A DNA stretch of 64,000 nucleotides, from assembly GCA_014804675.1 (NCBI GenBank), contig JAAUZH010000004.1, positions 47,265-111,264 on the forward strand. The letters run 5' to 3'. Origin of the DNA: Lachnospiraceae bacterium. GTDB lineage: Bacteria; Bacillota; Clostridia; Lachnospirales; Lachnospiraceae. Made by a program: the position numbers and the translations under genes. How positions within the stretch are numbered: position 1 is the stretch's first letter; each line of letters begins with the position of its first letter. This document shows positions 17,671 through 26,238 of this stretch, one piece after another. The notes under the pieces were generated by a model. The model worked only from the letters and a program-made list of their open reading frames with translations, did not search any database and was not told the origin of the DNA.

Positions 17671-18704
17671 TTTACAGCTCCGGCAGCTTTCCTTCTTCGA
17701 TCTTCTTCTAAAGCTGCATAATGCTTTTTCGTTGTATTAACATCCTTATGTCCTAATACATCTGCCACCAGATAAATATCCCCGGTTTCCCGGTACAGAC
17801 TTGTTCCATATGTACTTCTTAGCTTGTGAGGGGTAATTTTTTTCAAGCCGGTAATACGGCCTGCATATTTTTTTACCAGCTTTTCCACGCTGCGGACGCT
17901 GATCCGTCTGTTCTGCATGGAAAGAAACAATGCATCCTCATGGCCTTCTGATGGAATGATATGCTCTCTTTGCTCTAAGTATGGCAAAAGAGCCTCCTCC
18001 ACCTCATCTCCAAAGTAAACTACGGCTTCATAGCCTCCCTTCCGGCGAATTTTAATGCCCCCGTTTTTCAAATCCACGTCTTTTCTGTCAAGTCCAACAC
18101 ATTCCGAAACACGGATGCCGGTACCCAATAAAAGGGTCAGCAGCGCCAAATCACGTACCTTTGTTTTGTTATGATATTTTCTTTCGCTGGCAGTAAGGTT
18201 TTCCCCTTTTTCCACAGCATCCAGCAAAGCGGCTACTTCATCGGGATCAAGGCGAATGATTTCTTTTTGGTGGAGCTTTGGCATGGGTACCAGGGCAGCT
18301 ACATTTTTTTCTATCAATTCGCCGGTAAAATAGTAATTGTAAAAGCTTCTTAAGCTGGCCAGCTTTCTGGACTTTCCACGTTCATCATTGGTATATTCCT
18401 TTCCATCCTTTGTATAATAGGATAAGTATTCTAAATACTCTTCAATATCTTCCCGGGTCAGGGAATCCAAAATAGAAAGAGGAAATTTGGAAATATCCGT
18501 ATGTTTCAAGGCGGAATTATTTTCTTTTAGGAAATCAAAAAATATACGCAGATCCAAAGCATATCCCAATCGTGTTTTGGAAGAAGTATTATTTTCGATT
18601 CCTCTGAAGAATTGTTTGCAAAAGCCGGGAAGCTCAGCCGTTACCTCTCTTAGCTTTATTAAATTTGAAATATTTTGCTGATCATGATAACTTTTATTTT
18701 CCAT
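17655..18704 (-). CDS. Tyrosine recombinase, XerC/XerD-like
   Basis: 349-aa site-specific recombinase with an N-terminal SAM-like core-binding domain (about 20-135) and a C-terminal catalytic domain. Catalytic residues: Arg198 (GTGIRVSE), Lys222, His293 and Arg296 (PHKLRS), His319 (LGHKD) and nucleophile Tyr329. The size and lack of any phage or element genes around it suggest a housekeeping XerC/D-type enzyme acting on chromosome dimers, rather than a mobile-element integrase. No dif-like site was identified. Confidence 0.85.
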   Translation of the reverse strand: MENKSYHDQQNISNLIKLREVTAELPGFCKQFFRGIENNTSSKTRLGYALDLRIFFDFLKENNSALKHTDISKFPLSILDSLTREDIEEYLEYLSYYTKDGKEYTNDERGKSRKLASLRSFYNYYFTGELIEKNVAALVPMPKLHQKEIIRLDPDEVAALLDAVEKGENLTASERKYHNKTKVRDLALLTLLLGTGIRVSECVGLDRKDVDLKNGGIKIRRKGGYEAVVYFGDEVEEALLPYLEQREHIIPSEGHEDALFLSMQNRRISVRSVEKLVKKYAGRITGLKKITPHKLRSTYGTSLYRETGDIYLVADVLGHKDVNTTKKHYAALEEDRRRKAAGAVKLRKD

Positions 18705-18743
18705 TTTATTTCTTCCTTTTCTGAAAAATAGGACTTTTTGTGC

Positions 18744-19454
18744 TTAATTCCCAAATATATTTCCTTTTACGATTGCGGTAAACATTCTTTCCTTTACGCC
18801 TGGATTTTCAGAAGTTAACTGCTTTAATAACTGTTTTACGTATTCGCGTTTTGTATGACCGTCTGCGGGACAGGGACTTTTTGCTACTGGAAGCTGGTTT
18901 TGCTTTACATAACCAAGCACGTCCATTTCATTCACATACATCAAAGGCCTGATAACTGTCAAATCCATCCGGTCCAAATATGTTTTGGGAGAAAATGTAT
19001 GAAATCTTCCTTCGTAAATCAAGGACAGCAGCATGGTTTCCACCACGTCATCCTTATGATGGGCATAGGCAACTTTATTGCAGCCCAGCTTTTTGATTTC
19101 TTCATTTAAGGCTCCTTTTCTCATTTTTGCGCAAAGAGAGCAGGGATTTGTTTCCTTTCGGTCTTCAAATACGATTTTGGCGATTTCTGTCTTTACAATG
19201 CTATAAGGGACGTCCAAATCCTGGCACAGTTTTATGATTTTTTCCAGATGCAGGTTATCAAATCCTAAATCCACCGTAATAGCATGTATTTCAAAGGGTT
19301 TGGGATAAAAACGCATAAGTCCCTTCATAGCGCATAGAAGAGTAAGGCTGTCTTTTCCCCCTGATATGCCGATGGCTATTTTGTCTCCCTCCTCAATCAT
19401 TTCATAATCATCTATGGCTCTCCTTGTATAGCTTAACAGCTGTTGTTGTTTCAT
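18744..19454 (-). CDS. ttcA: TtcA-type tRNA 2-thiocytidine biosynthesis ATPase
   Basis: 236-aa adenylating PP-loop protein. SGGKDS is at residues 31-36. Cys105 and Cys108 (NPCSLCAK) together with Cys195 (SPCPADGHT) fit the three cysteines holding a 4Fe-4S cluster in TtcA. The enzyme thiolates C32 in certain tRNAs. Some Firmicute TtcA-like proteins may act on other positions, so the substrate is inferred. It lies 39 bp before the recombinase on the same strand. Confidence 0.85.
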   Translation of the reverse strand: MKQQQLLSYTRRAIDDYEMIEEGDKIAIGISGGKDSLTLLCAMKGLMRFYPKPFEIHAITVDLGFDNLHLEKIIKLCQDLDVPYSIVKTEIAKIVFEDRKETNPCSLCAKMRKGALNEEIKKLGCNKVAYAHHKDDVVETMLLSLIYEGRFHTFSPKTYLDRMDLTVIRPLMYVNEMDVLGYVKQNQLPVAKSPCPADGHTKREYVKQLLKQLTSENPGVKERMFTAIVKGNIFGN

Positions 19455-19526
19455 GCTCTGATATAAATTCCTTTCCGTTATTCTTTTCCGGCTATTTAGA
19501 TAGCACCATAAAAAAGATACTTCTTT

Positions 19527-19554
19527 ATTATACCTTTTTTTTTAAAAGTTTACA
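19527..19554 (-). promoter_or_regulatory. candidate promoter for the ttcA gene
   Basis: On the minus strand TGTAAA, 16 bp of A/T-rich sequence and a perfect TATAAT precede the ttcA start by about 70 bp. Confidence 0.45.
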
Positions 19555-19572
19555 GTAGTTTTTCAATTAGGA

Positions 19573-19601
19573 TTGCTATTTTTTTCACAGTTCTTTATAA
19601 T
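19573..19601 (+). promoter_or_regulatory. sigma-A promoter for the AI-2E-family permease
   Basis: TTGCTA, 17 bp, TATAAT, 55 bp before the start codon. It sits back to back with the minus-strand ttcA promoter. Confidence 0.65.
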
Positions 19602-19656
19602 AAAAAGGTAAAAGACTTCTATTGAGAATAGCATAACACAACTGGAGGCAAGATTC

Positions 19657-20967
19657 ATGAGATATCGTTGGGATAAAAAATACTTATATTGGGGAATTAC
19701 CGCATTTTTAACGATTTGTGCCTGCATTATCTTTTATTATTTTTTGTTTCATGGCACAAATATCAAAACGGCATTTTCGAAACTGATTAATGTTCTTATG
19801 CCTTTTGTGGACGGGCTGATTCTGGCATATCTGCTGACTCCCATTATGAATGCCTTTGAAAAAAAGTTGTTTATTCCTATTTATAACAGTTTTGACGTTC
19901 GGATAGGAATTAAGGAAAAGAAAAGAATCCGAACCTTTTCCATTATTCTTACGATGCTATTTTTTATCTGTATTTTATATGGATTCTTTTTAATGGTGAT
20001 TCCGCAAATAATTAAAAGCATCCAAAGCATTGTTCTGCAGTTCCCGGTTTATATCAATAACCTGGAACTTTGGATAGAAGAAACCCTTGCCAATAATACG
20101 AAGATAGAAACCTTTGTGACGGATTTGATTACCAAATATTCAGGCGAAGTGGAAATATGGCTGAATCAAAAGGTAATGCCTCAGATAAATGTAGTGCTTC
20201 GGGAAATCTCCCTTAGCGTGATTGGCGTTGCGAAGTTTTTTTGGAATTTTATCCTGGGATTCATTATTTCCATTTATGTATTGGGAAGCAAAGAATTATT
20301 TGCCGGACAGGGGAAAAAGCTGGTATATGCTTTGCTGCGGGAAGAAAATGCCAATAATGTTATACAGGATGTACGATTTATAAACCGTACATTTGGAGGA
20401 TTTATTATCGGAAAAATCATAGATTCCATTATAATTGGAATCCTATGCTTTCTGGGAATGGCGCTTTTTCATTTCCCATATCCGGCTCTTATCAGCGTAA
20501 TCGTGGGGATTACCAATGTGATTCCGTTTTTCGGACCTTATTTGGGAGCCATACCAAGCGCCATACTGATTTTAATGGTAAATCCATCCCGAACAATTTA
20601 TTTTTTGATTTTCATCCTTGTTTTGCAACAGATTGATGGTAATTTCATAGGGCCGAAGATTCTGGGAAATTCAACTGGTTTATCTTCCTTCTGGGTCATT
20701 TTCTCCATTACCATATTCGGAGGATTTTTCGGAATTTTGGGAATGGCAGTAGGAGTACCAACCTTTGCGGTTATTTATGCGGCTCTGAAGCGTCATATCA
20801 ATAAGCTTTTGGCTGAAAAAAAGCTTCCTACAAATACGAAGGAATATTTGCTGGTGGAGGAAATTAAAAATAAAGAATTTATTCTGTTATCCAATAATTC
20901 TGCCGTAAAAAATGAGCCATTGGCAAAAATGAAAAAAAATACAAAGAAATTGGAAAAAGAAACATAA
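19657..20967 (+). CDS. AI-2E family transporter (TqsA/YdbI-like membrane protein)
   Basis: 436-aa protein with about seven or eight membrane segments and the family pattern GGFIIGKIIDS...G, VIPFFGPYLGAIPS and GPKILGNSTGLSSFWV. Characterised relatives export autoinducer-2 or exchange sodium for protons, so the substrate here is unknown. The C-terminal tail (about 395-436) is charged and cytoplasmic. It begins with a GGAGG site and precedes dtd by 33 bp. Confidence 0.88.
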   Translation: MRYRWDKKYLYWGITAFLTICACIIFYYFLFHGTNIKTAFSKLINVLMPFVDGLILAYLLTPIMNAFEKKLFIPIYNSFDVRIGIKEKKRIRTFSIILTMLFFICILYGFFLMVIPQIIKSIQSIVLQFPVYINNLELWIEETLANNTKIETFVTDLITKYSGEVEIWLNQKVMPQINVVLREISLSVIGVAKFFWNFILGFIISIYVLGSKELFAGQGKKLVYALLREENANNVIQDVRFINRTFGGFIIGKIIDSIIIGILCFLGMALFHFPYPALISVIVGITNVIPFFGPYLGAIPSAILILMVNPSRTIYFLIFILVLQQIDGNFIGPKILGNSTGLSSFWVIFSITIFGGFFGILGMAVGVPTFAVIYAALKRHINKLLAEKKLPTNTKEYLLVEEIKNKEFILLSNNSAVKNEPLAKMKKNTKKLEKET

Positions 20968-21000
20968 TAGAGTCATTCAGAATAAAATTAGGAGATAAAA

Positions 21001-21450
21001 ATGAAGTTTGTAATACAACGTGTGAACCATGCCTCCGTAACGGTAAATGATAATATAATAGGAAGCATTCAGAAAGGCTTCCTTGTCCTTGTGGGAATCT
21101 CTAATCAGGATACGGAAGAAATTGCGGATAAAATGATAAGCAAATTATTGAATCTGCGGATTTTTCAGGATCAACAGGGAAAAACCAATTTGTCCTTAAA
21201 GGATGTTTCAGGTGAGCTTTTAATCGTGTCACAATTTACTTTATATGCGGACTGCCGCAAAGGAAATCGTCCTTCCTTTACCCATGCAGGTGCACCGGAA
21301 AAGGCAAAGCAATTGTATGAATATATTTTGAAAAAGGCCCGGGAAGGCTGTCCGGTTGTTGAAAAAGGTGAATTTGGCGCAGATATGAAAATCCAGCTTC
21401 AGAATGATGGTCCCTTTACCATTGTACTGGATTCGGTGGATTTTGCATAA
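21001..21450 (+). CDS. dtd: D-aminoacyl-tRNA deacylase
   Basis: Dtd (149 aa) hydrolyses D-aminoacyl-tRNAs and mischarged Gly-tRNA. Family signatures are the N-terminal [15 protein letters not shown], the [17 protein letters not shown] active-site stretch, and the C-terminal GPFTIVLDS (Gly-Pro motif, with the Gly-cisPro for chirality selection). An AGGAGAT site precedes the ATG. No promoter is visible in the 33 bp after the permease gene, so the two are probably co-transcribed. Confidence 0.95.
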   Translation: MKFVIQRVNHASVTVNDNIIGSIQKGFLVLVGISNQDTEEIADKMISKLLNLRIFQDQQGKTNLSLKDVSGELLIVSQFTLYADCRKGNRPSFTHAGAPEKAKQLYEYILKKAREGCPVVEKGEFGADMKIQLQNDGPFTIVLDSVDFA

Positions 21451-21483
21451 ACTATTCGATAAACTTTTCTTTTGCGAATAGTT
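21450..21483 (+). terminator. candidate terminator hairpin after dtd
   Basis: AACTATTCG pairs perfectly with CGAATAGTT across a 16-nt T-rich loop, starting at the last base of dtd. There is no following T run, so it may be an mRNA 3' end hairpin rather than a true intrinsic terminator. Confidence 0.35.
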
Positions 21484-21562
21484 ACCCCTCCCTCTGTTTC
21501 ATGGGATAAACACCTTTTTGGAATCATTTTCTGCCTTTTCCTGGATTAGTCCATGGCTGTAT

Positions 21563-21919
21563 TTATGGGATATATTCAGCCGAATAATACGGAATGATTA
21601 AATACTGGCCGCTAAGTAAAGTATCATCTGACAAATTATTTATTTTCCGGATTTCATCCATGTAGGCCTTTTGGGATGAAAAATGTTCATCCCGATTTTC
21701 TTCAGCAAGACTCCAGAGAGAATCTCCATCCTGAATGAGAATGCTTGTATAATATTTGTAATAGGTCTCATTTGTTGAATCAGAAGCCTTTGCAGAAAGG
21801 CCGAAAAATATAGTGCTGATTATAAGTATCGATGCAAGGCTGAATAACAGGATGATTCCTTTTCTTTTTAATTCTTGCTGTCTTTTTCTTCTGTTATTGC
21901 GTATTCTTCTTTCTGACAT
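21563..21919 (-). CDS. YneA-like LysM membrane protein (candidate SOS cell-division inhibitor)
   Basis: 118-aa protein with a basic cytoplasmic start (MSERRIRNNRRKRQQ), one membrane segment (about 27-46), and an extracytoplasmic LysM domain (ILIQDGDSLWSLAEEN...NNLSDDTLLSGQYLIIPY). Architecture and position, divergent from lexA, match Bacillus YneA, which halts division during DNA damage. The frame is open further upstream, but the ATG at 21919 has a GGAGAG site and matches the family start. It should be repressed by LexA through the boxes in between. The identity is inferred from domain and context. Confidence 0.75.
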   Translation of the reverse strand: MSERRIRNNRRKRQQELKRKGIILLFSLASILIISTIFFGLSAKASDSTNETYYKYYTSILIQDGDSLWSLAEENRDEHFSSQKAYMDEIRKINNLSDDTLLSGQYLIIPYYSAEYIP

Positions 21920-21995
21920 ATTAAATTCTCTCCAATCTGGGAATATACCGATTATGAGTATCCTCAATTTCAGCATATTCTTTTTCTTATAAATC

Positions 21996-22022
21996 CGAAC
22001 AGATGTTGCGAACAATTGTTTG
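21996..22022. promoter_or_regulatory. two overlapping SOS (LexA) boxes, yneA side
   Basis: CGAACAGATGTTGC (21996-22009) and CGAACAATTGTTTG (22009-22022) share one base. Against the Firmicute consensus CGAACRNRYGTTYG they match at 12 and 13 of 14 positions. A minus-strand -35-like TTGTTC and -10-like TTATAA lie across them, as expected for repression of the yneA-like gene. Confidence 0.7.
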
Positions 22023-22038
22023 TTTTGTACAATTATAT

Positions 22039-22052
22039 CGAACAAATTTTCT
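22039..22052. promoter_or_regulatory. SOS (LexA) box, central
   Basis: CGAACAAATTTTCT, 12 of 14 positions of the Firmicute SOS consensus. It lies midway between the two divergent genes. Confidence 0.45.
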
Positions 22053-22079
22053 GATGTCAATAGAAAAAAGCAAAAAAAT

Positions 22080-22106
22080 CGAACAAATTTTTGGAATATA
22101 TGTTTG
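22080..22106. promoter_or_regulatory. two overlapping SOS (LexA) boxes, lexA side
   Basis: CGAACAAATTTTTG (22080-22093, 13 of 14) and GGAATATATGTTTG (22093-22106, 12 of 14) share one base, mirroring the pair on the yneA side. The second overlaps the lexA -35 box. Confidence 0.65.
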
Positions 22107-22132
22107 CTTTTTCAGAAATCTTATGCTATACT
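22104..22132 (+). promoter_or_regulatory. lexA promoter
   Basis: TTGCTT, 17 bp, TATACT, 32 bp before the lexA ATG. The -35 overlaps the last SOS box, consistent with autorepression. Confidence 0.7.
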
Positions 22133-22164
22133 AATTATCAAATCAAGTCAGGGAGGAATTTTAC

Positions 22165-22785
22165 ATGAAGCAAGGCAAGATTTCAGCAAAACAGAAAGAG
22201 GTTTTAGAATATATTAAGGATTGTATATTGGAAAAGGGTTATCCCCCAGCCGTTCGGGAAATTTGTGAAGCAGTTCATTTAAAGTCTACTTCTTCCGTAC
22301 ATGCCCATTTGGAAACTCTGGAAAAGAATGGGTATATCCGCAGGGATCCTACCAAGCCAAGGGCTATTGAGATTACAGACGACAGCTTTCAGATGGTACG
22401 ACATGAAATGACAAGCCTGCCTATTATTGGCACAGTTGCTGCAGGTCAGCCTATTTTAGCTGTTGAGAATATTGAAGGTTACTTTCCTCTTCCGGTTGAA
22501 TTCGTCCCTAAGGGAGCCGAATCTTTTGTATTAAAGGTTAAGGGAGAAAGCATGATCAATGCGGGAGTCTTTGACGGAGATCAGATTTTTGTGGAATGTA
22601 CTGATAATGCCCGTAATGGGGATATGGTAGTTGCTCTGGTGGAGGATTCTGCCACGGTAAAGACACTTTATAGAGAAGACGGACATATCCGGCTTCAGCC
22701 GGAAAACGATACGATGGATCCGATTATTGTTGAGGATTGTCAGATATTAGGAAAAGTATTTGGTGTCTTTCGGGTATTTCATTGA
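22165..22785 (+). CDS. lexA: SOS response repressor LexA
   Basis: LexA (206 aa) with an N-terminal winged helix (about 1-65; LKSTSSVHAHLETLEKNG is the recognition region) and a C-terminal S24 peptidase domain. The self-cleavage site is Ala93-Gly94 (VAAGQP), the nucleophile Ser129 (GESM) and the base Lys166 (ATVKT). RecA filaments trigger cleavage after DNA damage. It controls its own promoter and, by position, the divergent yneA-like gene. A GGGAGG site precedes the ATG. Confidence 0.97.
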   Translation: MKQGKISAKQKEVLEYIKDCILEKGYPPAVREICEAVHLKSTSSVHAHLETLEKNGYIRRDPTKPRAIEITDDSFQMVRHEMTSLPIIGTVAAGQPILAVENIEGYFPLPVEFVPKGAESFVLKVKGESMINAGVFDGDQIFVECTDNARNGDMVVALVEDSATVKTLYREDGHIRLQPENDTMDPIIVEDCQILGKVFGVFRVFH

Positions 22786-22850
22786 TGAATGTTAATTGTC
22801 CAACTGCTTTTCTGTTTTTGCATTTGAATTTTGCTTGATAAGATATTGAT

Positions 22851-22886
22851 AAAACCCGCCAAAGCATAATCTTTGACGGGTTTTTA
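22851..22886 (+). terminator. terminator between lexA and rsfS (both directions)
   Basis: AACCCGCCAAAG and CTTTGACGGGTT form a 12-bp stem with one mismatch and a 6-nt loop, followed by T5 on the plus strand and T4 on the minus strand. It ends lexA and probably also the obgE-rsfS operon. Confidence 0.8.
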
Positions 22887-22901
22887 TTTCTGGTTCTGTT
22901 T

Positions 22902-23264
22902 TTATGAGCACAGCTCTTTTAGAGGGATTTGCTTTCCATCTCTCCAAATCCGTTCCAAATCATAAAATAAGCGGTTTTCTTTATCAAACACATGTATAAT
23001 GATATCTTTAAAGTCCATTAGTATCCAGTTCGCAGTGTCATAACCTTCAATCTGCTTTTTTTCATAACCAAGACGGCCTAATTTTTCATCCACATGATCG
23101 ATCATTGCCTGAATCTGGCTTTTATTTGAGCCGCTTGCAATGATGAAATAATCTGCTAAAACGGAAATCTCACTGATATCAATGACCTTGATATCTTCTG
23201 CTTTTTTGTCTTCTAACGCTTCAATGGCAGCCTTTGCCATAGCTTTTGATATATTTTGGTCCAT
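22902..23264 (-). CDS. rsfS: Ribosomal silencing factor RsfS
   Basis: 120-aa RsfS/DUF143 protein. It binds uL14 and keeps the subunits apart when nutrients are scarce. Family motifs: DISEISVLADYFIIASG, the GYDTANWILMDF stretch, and the C-terminal VFDKENRLFYDLERIW. The gene starts one base inside the yqeK stop (TAATG). It is last in the obgE-yhbY-nadD-yqeK-rsfS operon. Confidence 0.95.
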   Translation of the reverse strand: MDQNISKAMAKAAIEALEDKKAEDIKVIDISEISVLADYFIIASGSNKSQIQAMIDHVDEKLGRLGYEKKQIEGYDTANWILMDFKDIIIHVFDKENRLFYDLERIWRDGKQIPLKELCS

Positions 23265-23851
23265 TATTTACTTCCTTTCTTATAATAGTCATAGGTCTTT
23301 TGCGTCATAGGGTCAATGTCCGTTTCTCTGTCTTTTTTCTTAATATAAGATAACGTATTTTCCAGTATGAGCAATAAGGCATTGTCTAAATTCTGAAATG
23401 CCATGGAACGAATCTGATCAAGCCCGGGAATGATTTTTCTGTTTGGTTCCATATAATCTGCAACAAAAATAATTTTTTCCAGCAAAGACATATTGGGCCT
23501 GCCGGTAGTATGATAACAGATTGCATTTAAAATATCCGAATCTTCTATGTGGAATTTTTGTTTTGCCAGATAGCTTCCTACCTTGGAATGAAGCAGCTCC
23601 GGATTCTTTTCTTCGATTTTGCTGATAGAAAGCCCTGCCTTTTGGCAAATAGCCATTTTTTTCTTTGTGCTGATACATTTGGCATTATCGTGCAGCAAGC
23701 CGGCTAAATAAGCCTTATTCACATCAGAACTATATCTCATTGCCAGACATGCTGCTGTGTTGGCGACTCCTAATGTATGGGTATATCGCTTTTTATCCAG
23801 AGTTTTTCTTAAATACCGGTCAATTTCATGAAACTGGAAAGATGCTGCCAT
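23264..23851 (-). CDS. yqeK: YqeK-type HD-domain hydrolase (Ap4A hydrolase, symmetrical)
   Basis: 195-aa HD-domain enzyme. Metal ligands lie in RYTHTLGVA (His), GLLHDNAK (His-Asp), HSKVG, and ICYHTTGRPNMS. Firmicute YqeK enzymes cleave diadenosine tetraphosphate symmetrically. The usual gene order nadD-yqeK-rsfS is kept. An LCP (LytR-type) gene often found between yqeK and rsfS in other species is missing here. Confidence 0.9.
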   Translation of the reverse strand: MAASFQFHEIDRYLRKTLDKKRYTHTLGVANTAACLAMRYSSDVNKAYLAGLLHDNAKCISTKKKMAICQKAGLSISKIEEKNPELLHSKVGSYLAKQKFHIEDSDILNAICYHTTGRPNMSLLEKIIFVADYMEPNRKIIPGLDQIRSMAFQNLDNALLLILENTLSYIKKKDRETDIDPMTQKTYDYYKKGSK

Positions 23852-23854
23852 GAA

Positions 23855-24493
23855 CTACTTCCCTTCCTTCTTGTCCAAATAAATATGATTTTTTTCAATA
23901 AATTCCATAATCTGATCAGGAAGCAGATAACGGATGGATTTTCCCACTCGTATCCTCTGCCTGATATCGGTAGAAGAAATGTCAATCCGTTTCGTTGGAA
24001 GGATTTCTATGGAAGCATTATATTTATCGGTTAAATAATCTATCTGCTTTTTTAGCGCAGCCATATCACAGTCATCTCTTACTGCTGTCAGTAAAGTGCA
24101 GCTTTTCATCAATCTGTCCGGATGCTTCCATTTTTCGATTTCCAAAAGAGAATCGGCGCCCAGAATAAAATAATAGCAGGTAAGAGGGTGCTTTTCCCGT
24201 AATATTTCCAAGGTTTCGTAAGAATAGGAATTTCCCTCCCTGTCAATTTCAATAGTGGATAAGGCAAATTTCGGATTATCCTCTATGGCGATTCCGGTCA
24301 TGGAAACCCGGGTTTTCTTATTTAGCACCTGGGAGCTGTCCTTTAGCCAGGGAGTTCCGCTTGGAATAAATAGTACTTCATCCAGATTTTCTGCTTCGAT
24401 GGCAGCCTGTGCAAGCAGTAAATGTCCATAGTGAATTGGATCAAAGGTGCCGCCCATAATGCCTACTCTTTTCTCATAGTTTTCCACTTCCAT
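23855..24493 (-). CDS. nadD: Nicotinate-nucleotide adenylyltransferase
   Basis: NAD biosynthesis enzyme (212 aa): transfers AMP to nicotinate mononucleotide. GGTFDPIHYGHL near residue 14 is the nucleotidyltransferase HxGH-type motif (written HYGH), and ISSTDIRQR near residue 175 is the ISSTxxR motif. An AAAGGAAGG site lies before the ATG. It is followed by yqeK after 3 bp. Confidence 0.95.
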   Translation of the reverse strand: MEVENYEKRVGIMGGTFDPIHYGHLLLAQAAIEAENLDEVLFIPSGTPWLKDSSQVLNKKTRVSMTGIAIEDNPKFALSTIEIDREGNSYSYETLEILREKHPLTCYYFILGADSLLEIEKWKHPDRLMKSCTLLTAVRDDCDMAALKKQIDYLTDKYNASIEILPTKRIDISSTDIRQRIRVGKSIRYLLPDQIMEFIEKNHIYLDKKEGK

Positions 24494-24526
24494 TATTTTT
24501 ATCCTTCCTTTAGCATTTTGTGCTTC

Positions 24527-24817
24527 TTATTTTGGCAATTCAATTTTTTTATGGTCTTTGGATTCCTTGTACAAAACAATTTTCTTCCCGATTACATGAA
24601 CCACCTGGGATTTGGTACGTTCAGCCAGAGTTTCGGCAATTGCTTTTGGATCATCCAGACAATTTTTCAGTACTGCAATTTTAATCAATTCTCTTTTATT
24701 GAAGGCTTCGCTAACTGCTTCCGTTACTTCCGGAGTAAGGCCGCCTTTTCCTATTTGAAAAATGGGATCTAAATTGCTGGCAAGACTTTTTAAATAAGCT
24801 CTTTGTTTACTTGTCAT
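24527..24817 (-). CDS. yhbY: YhbY-type CRM-domain RNA-binding protein
   Basis: 96-aa protein consisting of one CRM domain, with the conserved start MTSKQRAYLKSLA, the GxxG-like loop IGKGGLT and ELIKIAVLKNC. Such proteins associate with pre-50S ribosomes. The frame runs 14 codons further upstream into the obgE end, but the ATG chosen here has a GAAAGGA site and matches family starts. Its neighbour obgE is also a 50S assembly factor. Confidence 0.9.
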   Translation of the reverse strand: MTSKQRAYLKSLASNLDPIFQIGKGGLTPEVTEAVSEAFNKRELIKIAVLKNCLDDPKAIAETLAERTKSQVVHVIGKKIVLYKESKDHKKIELPK

Positions 24818-24830
24818 TTGTGAATCCTTT

Positions 24831-26135
24831 CTATTTATAATAATCAAAGGATAACCCATACATACGTACCGTATCCCCTTCTTTAATATCCAGTTTCTCC
24901 AGTTCCTCCAATATGCCCTGCTCTCTTAAAAAATTCTGAAAGAACGCAAAGCCCTTTTCGGATTCTAAGTTGGTATATCCAAGCATTTTTTCGATTCTTG
25001 GTCCTTCTACAACAAATTCTTTTTCTTCCTGGTCATAGATTACCGTGTATGGCTCTTTGGAGGTGAAATTTGAAAAATCAGGTACATATTCCGGCTCAAA
25101 TACGATTGGAGCATCATCTAATTGAGAAAGCATGTGATTTACCTGATAAAGAAGCTCCTTTAAGCCCTCTCCGCTTACTGCAGAAATCGGAAATACTTTG
25201 ATTCCTTTTGGTTCAAATTCCGCTTTGATCCGGTCAATGGGATTTACTGCTTCCGAATCATCCGGATCAATATAAATGGCATCGGTCTTATTGGCAGCAA
25301 TGACCTGGGGTCTTTTGGCAATTTCCTCGTTGTATGCCAAAAGCTCTTTATTGATGGCATAAATATCCGCAATGGGGTCTCTGCCTTCCGTTCCGGCGGC
25401 ATCTACCATATGAATAATCACCTTGGTACGTTCAATATGCCGTAAAAACTCATGGCCCAGCCCTACTCCTTCCGAAGCTCCTTCAATCAGTCCGGGAATG
25501 TCTGCAATGACAAAGCTGTTTCCGTCTCCTAAATCCACTACACCTAAATTGGGATTGATTGTAGTAAAATGATAATTGGCAATTTTCGGTTTCGCATTGG
25601 TAACTCTGGAAAGCAATGTGGATTTTCCTACATTTGGAAAACCAACCAGTCCCACATCTGCAATGACCTTTAATTCCAGCAAAAGCTCTAATTCCTTTGC
25701 GGGCTGTCCGGGCTGGGCATATTTAGGCGCCTGCATAGTGCTTGTGGCATAATGCTGGTTGCCGTTTCCGCCTTTTCCTCCGGTCAGTAATATCTGGGTT
25801 TTATTATCTCCCGACATATCCGCAATGACCCTGCCGCTTTCCGCATCTTTAATGACGGTTCCGGCAGGAACCTTGATAATCATATCCTCTCCGTTTTTTC
25901 CACGGCAGTTACGTTTGCCGCCAACAGCTCCGTCCTGAGCACAATATTTCCGGATATGGCGAAAATCGGTTAATGTATTCAAACCTTCATCCACTGTGAA
26001 AACTACATTGCCGCCATGTCCCCCGTCTCCGCCGTCAGGACCGCCGTTTGGCACATATTTTTCACGCCGGAAGGAAACGTGCCCGTCTCCGCCTTTTCCG
26101 CTTCTTACATAGATTTTTGCTCTGTCTGCAAACAT
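24831..26135 (-). CDS. obgE: GTPase ObgE/CgtA (Obg)
   Basis: Essential ribosome-assembly and growth-control GTPase (434 aa). Residues 1-158 form the glycine-rich Obg fold (GGPDGGDGGHGGNVVF). The G domain has the P-loop GFPNVGKST and the DIPGLIEGASEG G3 region, and NKTD as G4. The C-terminal OCT domain (about 350-430) closes it. A GGAGG site precedes the ATG. A terminator lies between rpmA and this gene, so obgE may depend on read-through. Confidence 0.96.
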   Translation of the reverse strand: MFADRAKIYVRSGKGGDGHVSFRREKYVPNGGPDGGDGGHGGNVVFTVDEGLNTLTDFRHIRKYCAQDGAVGGKRNCRGKNGEDMIIKVPAGTVIKDAESGRVIADMSGDNKTQILLTGGKGGNGNQHYATSTMQAPKYAQPGQPAKELELLLELKVIADVGLVGFPNVGKSTLLSRVTNAKPKIANYHFTTINPNLGVVDLGDGNSFVIADIPGLIEGASEGVGLGHEFLRHIERTKVIIHMVDAAGTEGRDPIADIYAINKELLAYNEEIAKRPQVIAANKTDAIYIDPDDSEAVNPIDRIKAEFEPKGIKVFPISAVSGEGLKELLYQVNHMLSQLDDAPIVFEPEYVPDFSNFTSKEPYTVIYDQEEKEFVVEGPRIEKMLGYTNLESEKGFAFFQNFLREQGILEELEKLDIKEGDTVRMYGLSFDYYK

Positions 26136-26154
26136 AATCCGCCTCCTGTTTTTT

Positions 26155-26190
26155 GAAAAAAAAGAGCTTCAAACAGTGTTGTTTGAAGCC
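26155..26190 (-). terminator. terminator between rpmA and obgE
   Basis: GCTTCAAAC/GTTTGAAGC perfect 9-bp stem, 6-nt loop, followed on the minus strand by TC and a run of eight T. It should end or attenuate the rplU-prp-rpmA transcript. Confidence 0.85.
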
Positions 26191-26238
26191 CCACAATGTA
26201 TTTCGTCATGCTGCCCGTGAAACGGGACTTACAACGTA

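Noticed and set aside
17655..18704. Integrase of a mobile element
   Set aside because: The protein has the size and layout of a housekeeping Xer-type recombinase, lies between ordinary genes, and no attachment repeats or element genes surround it.
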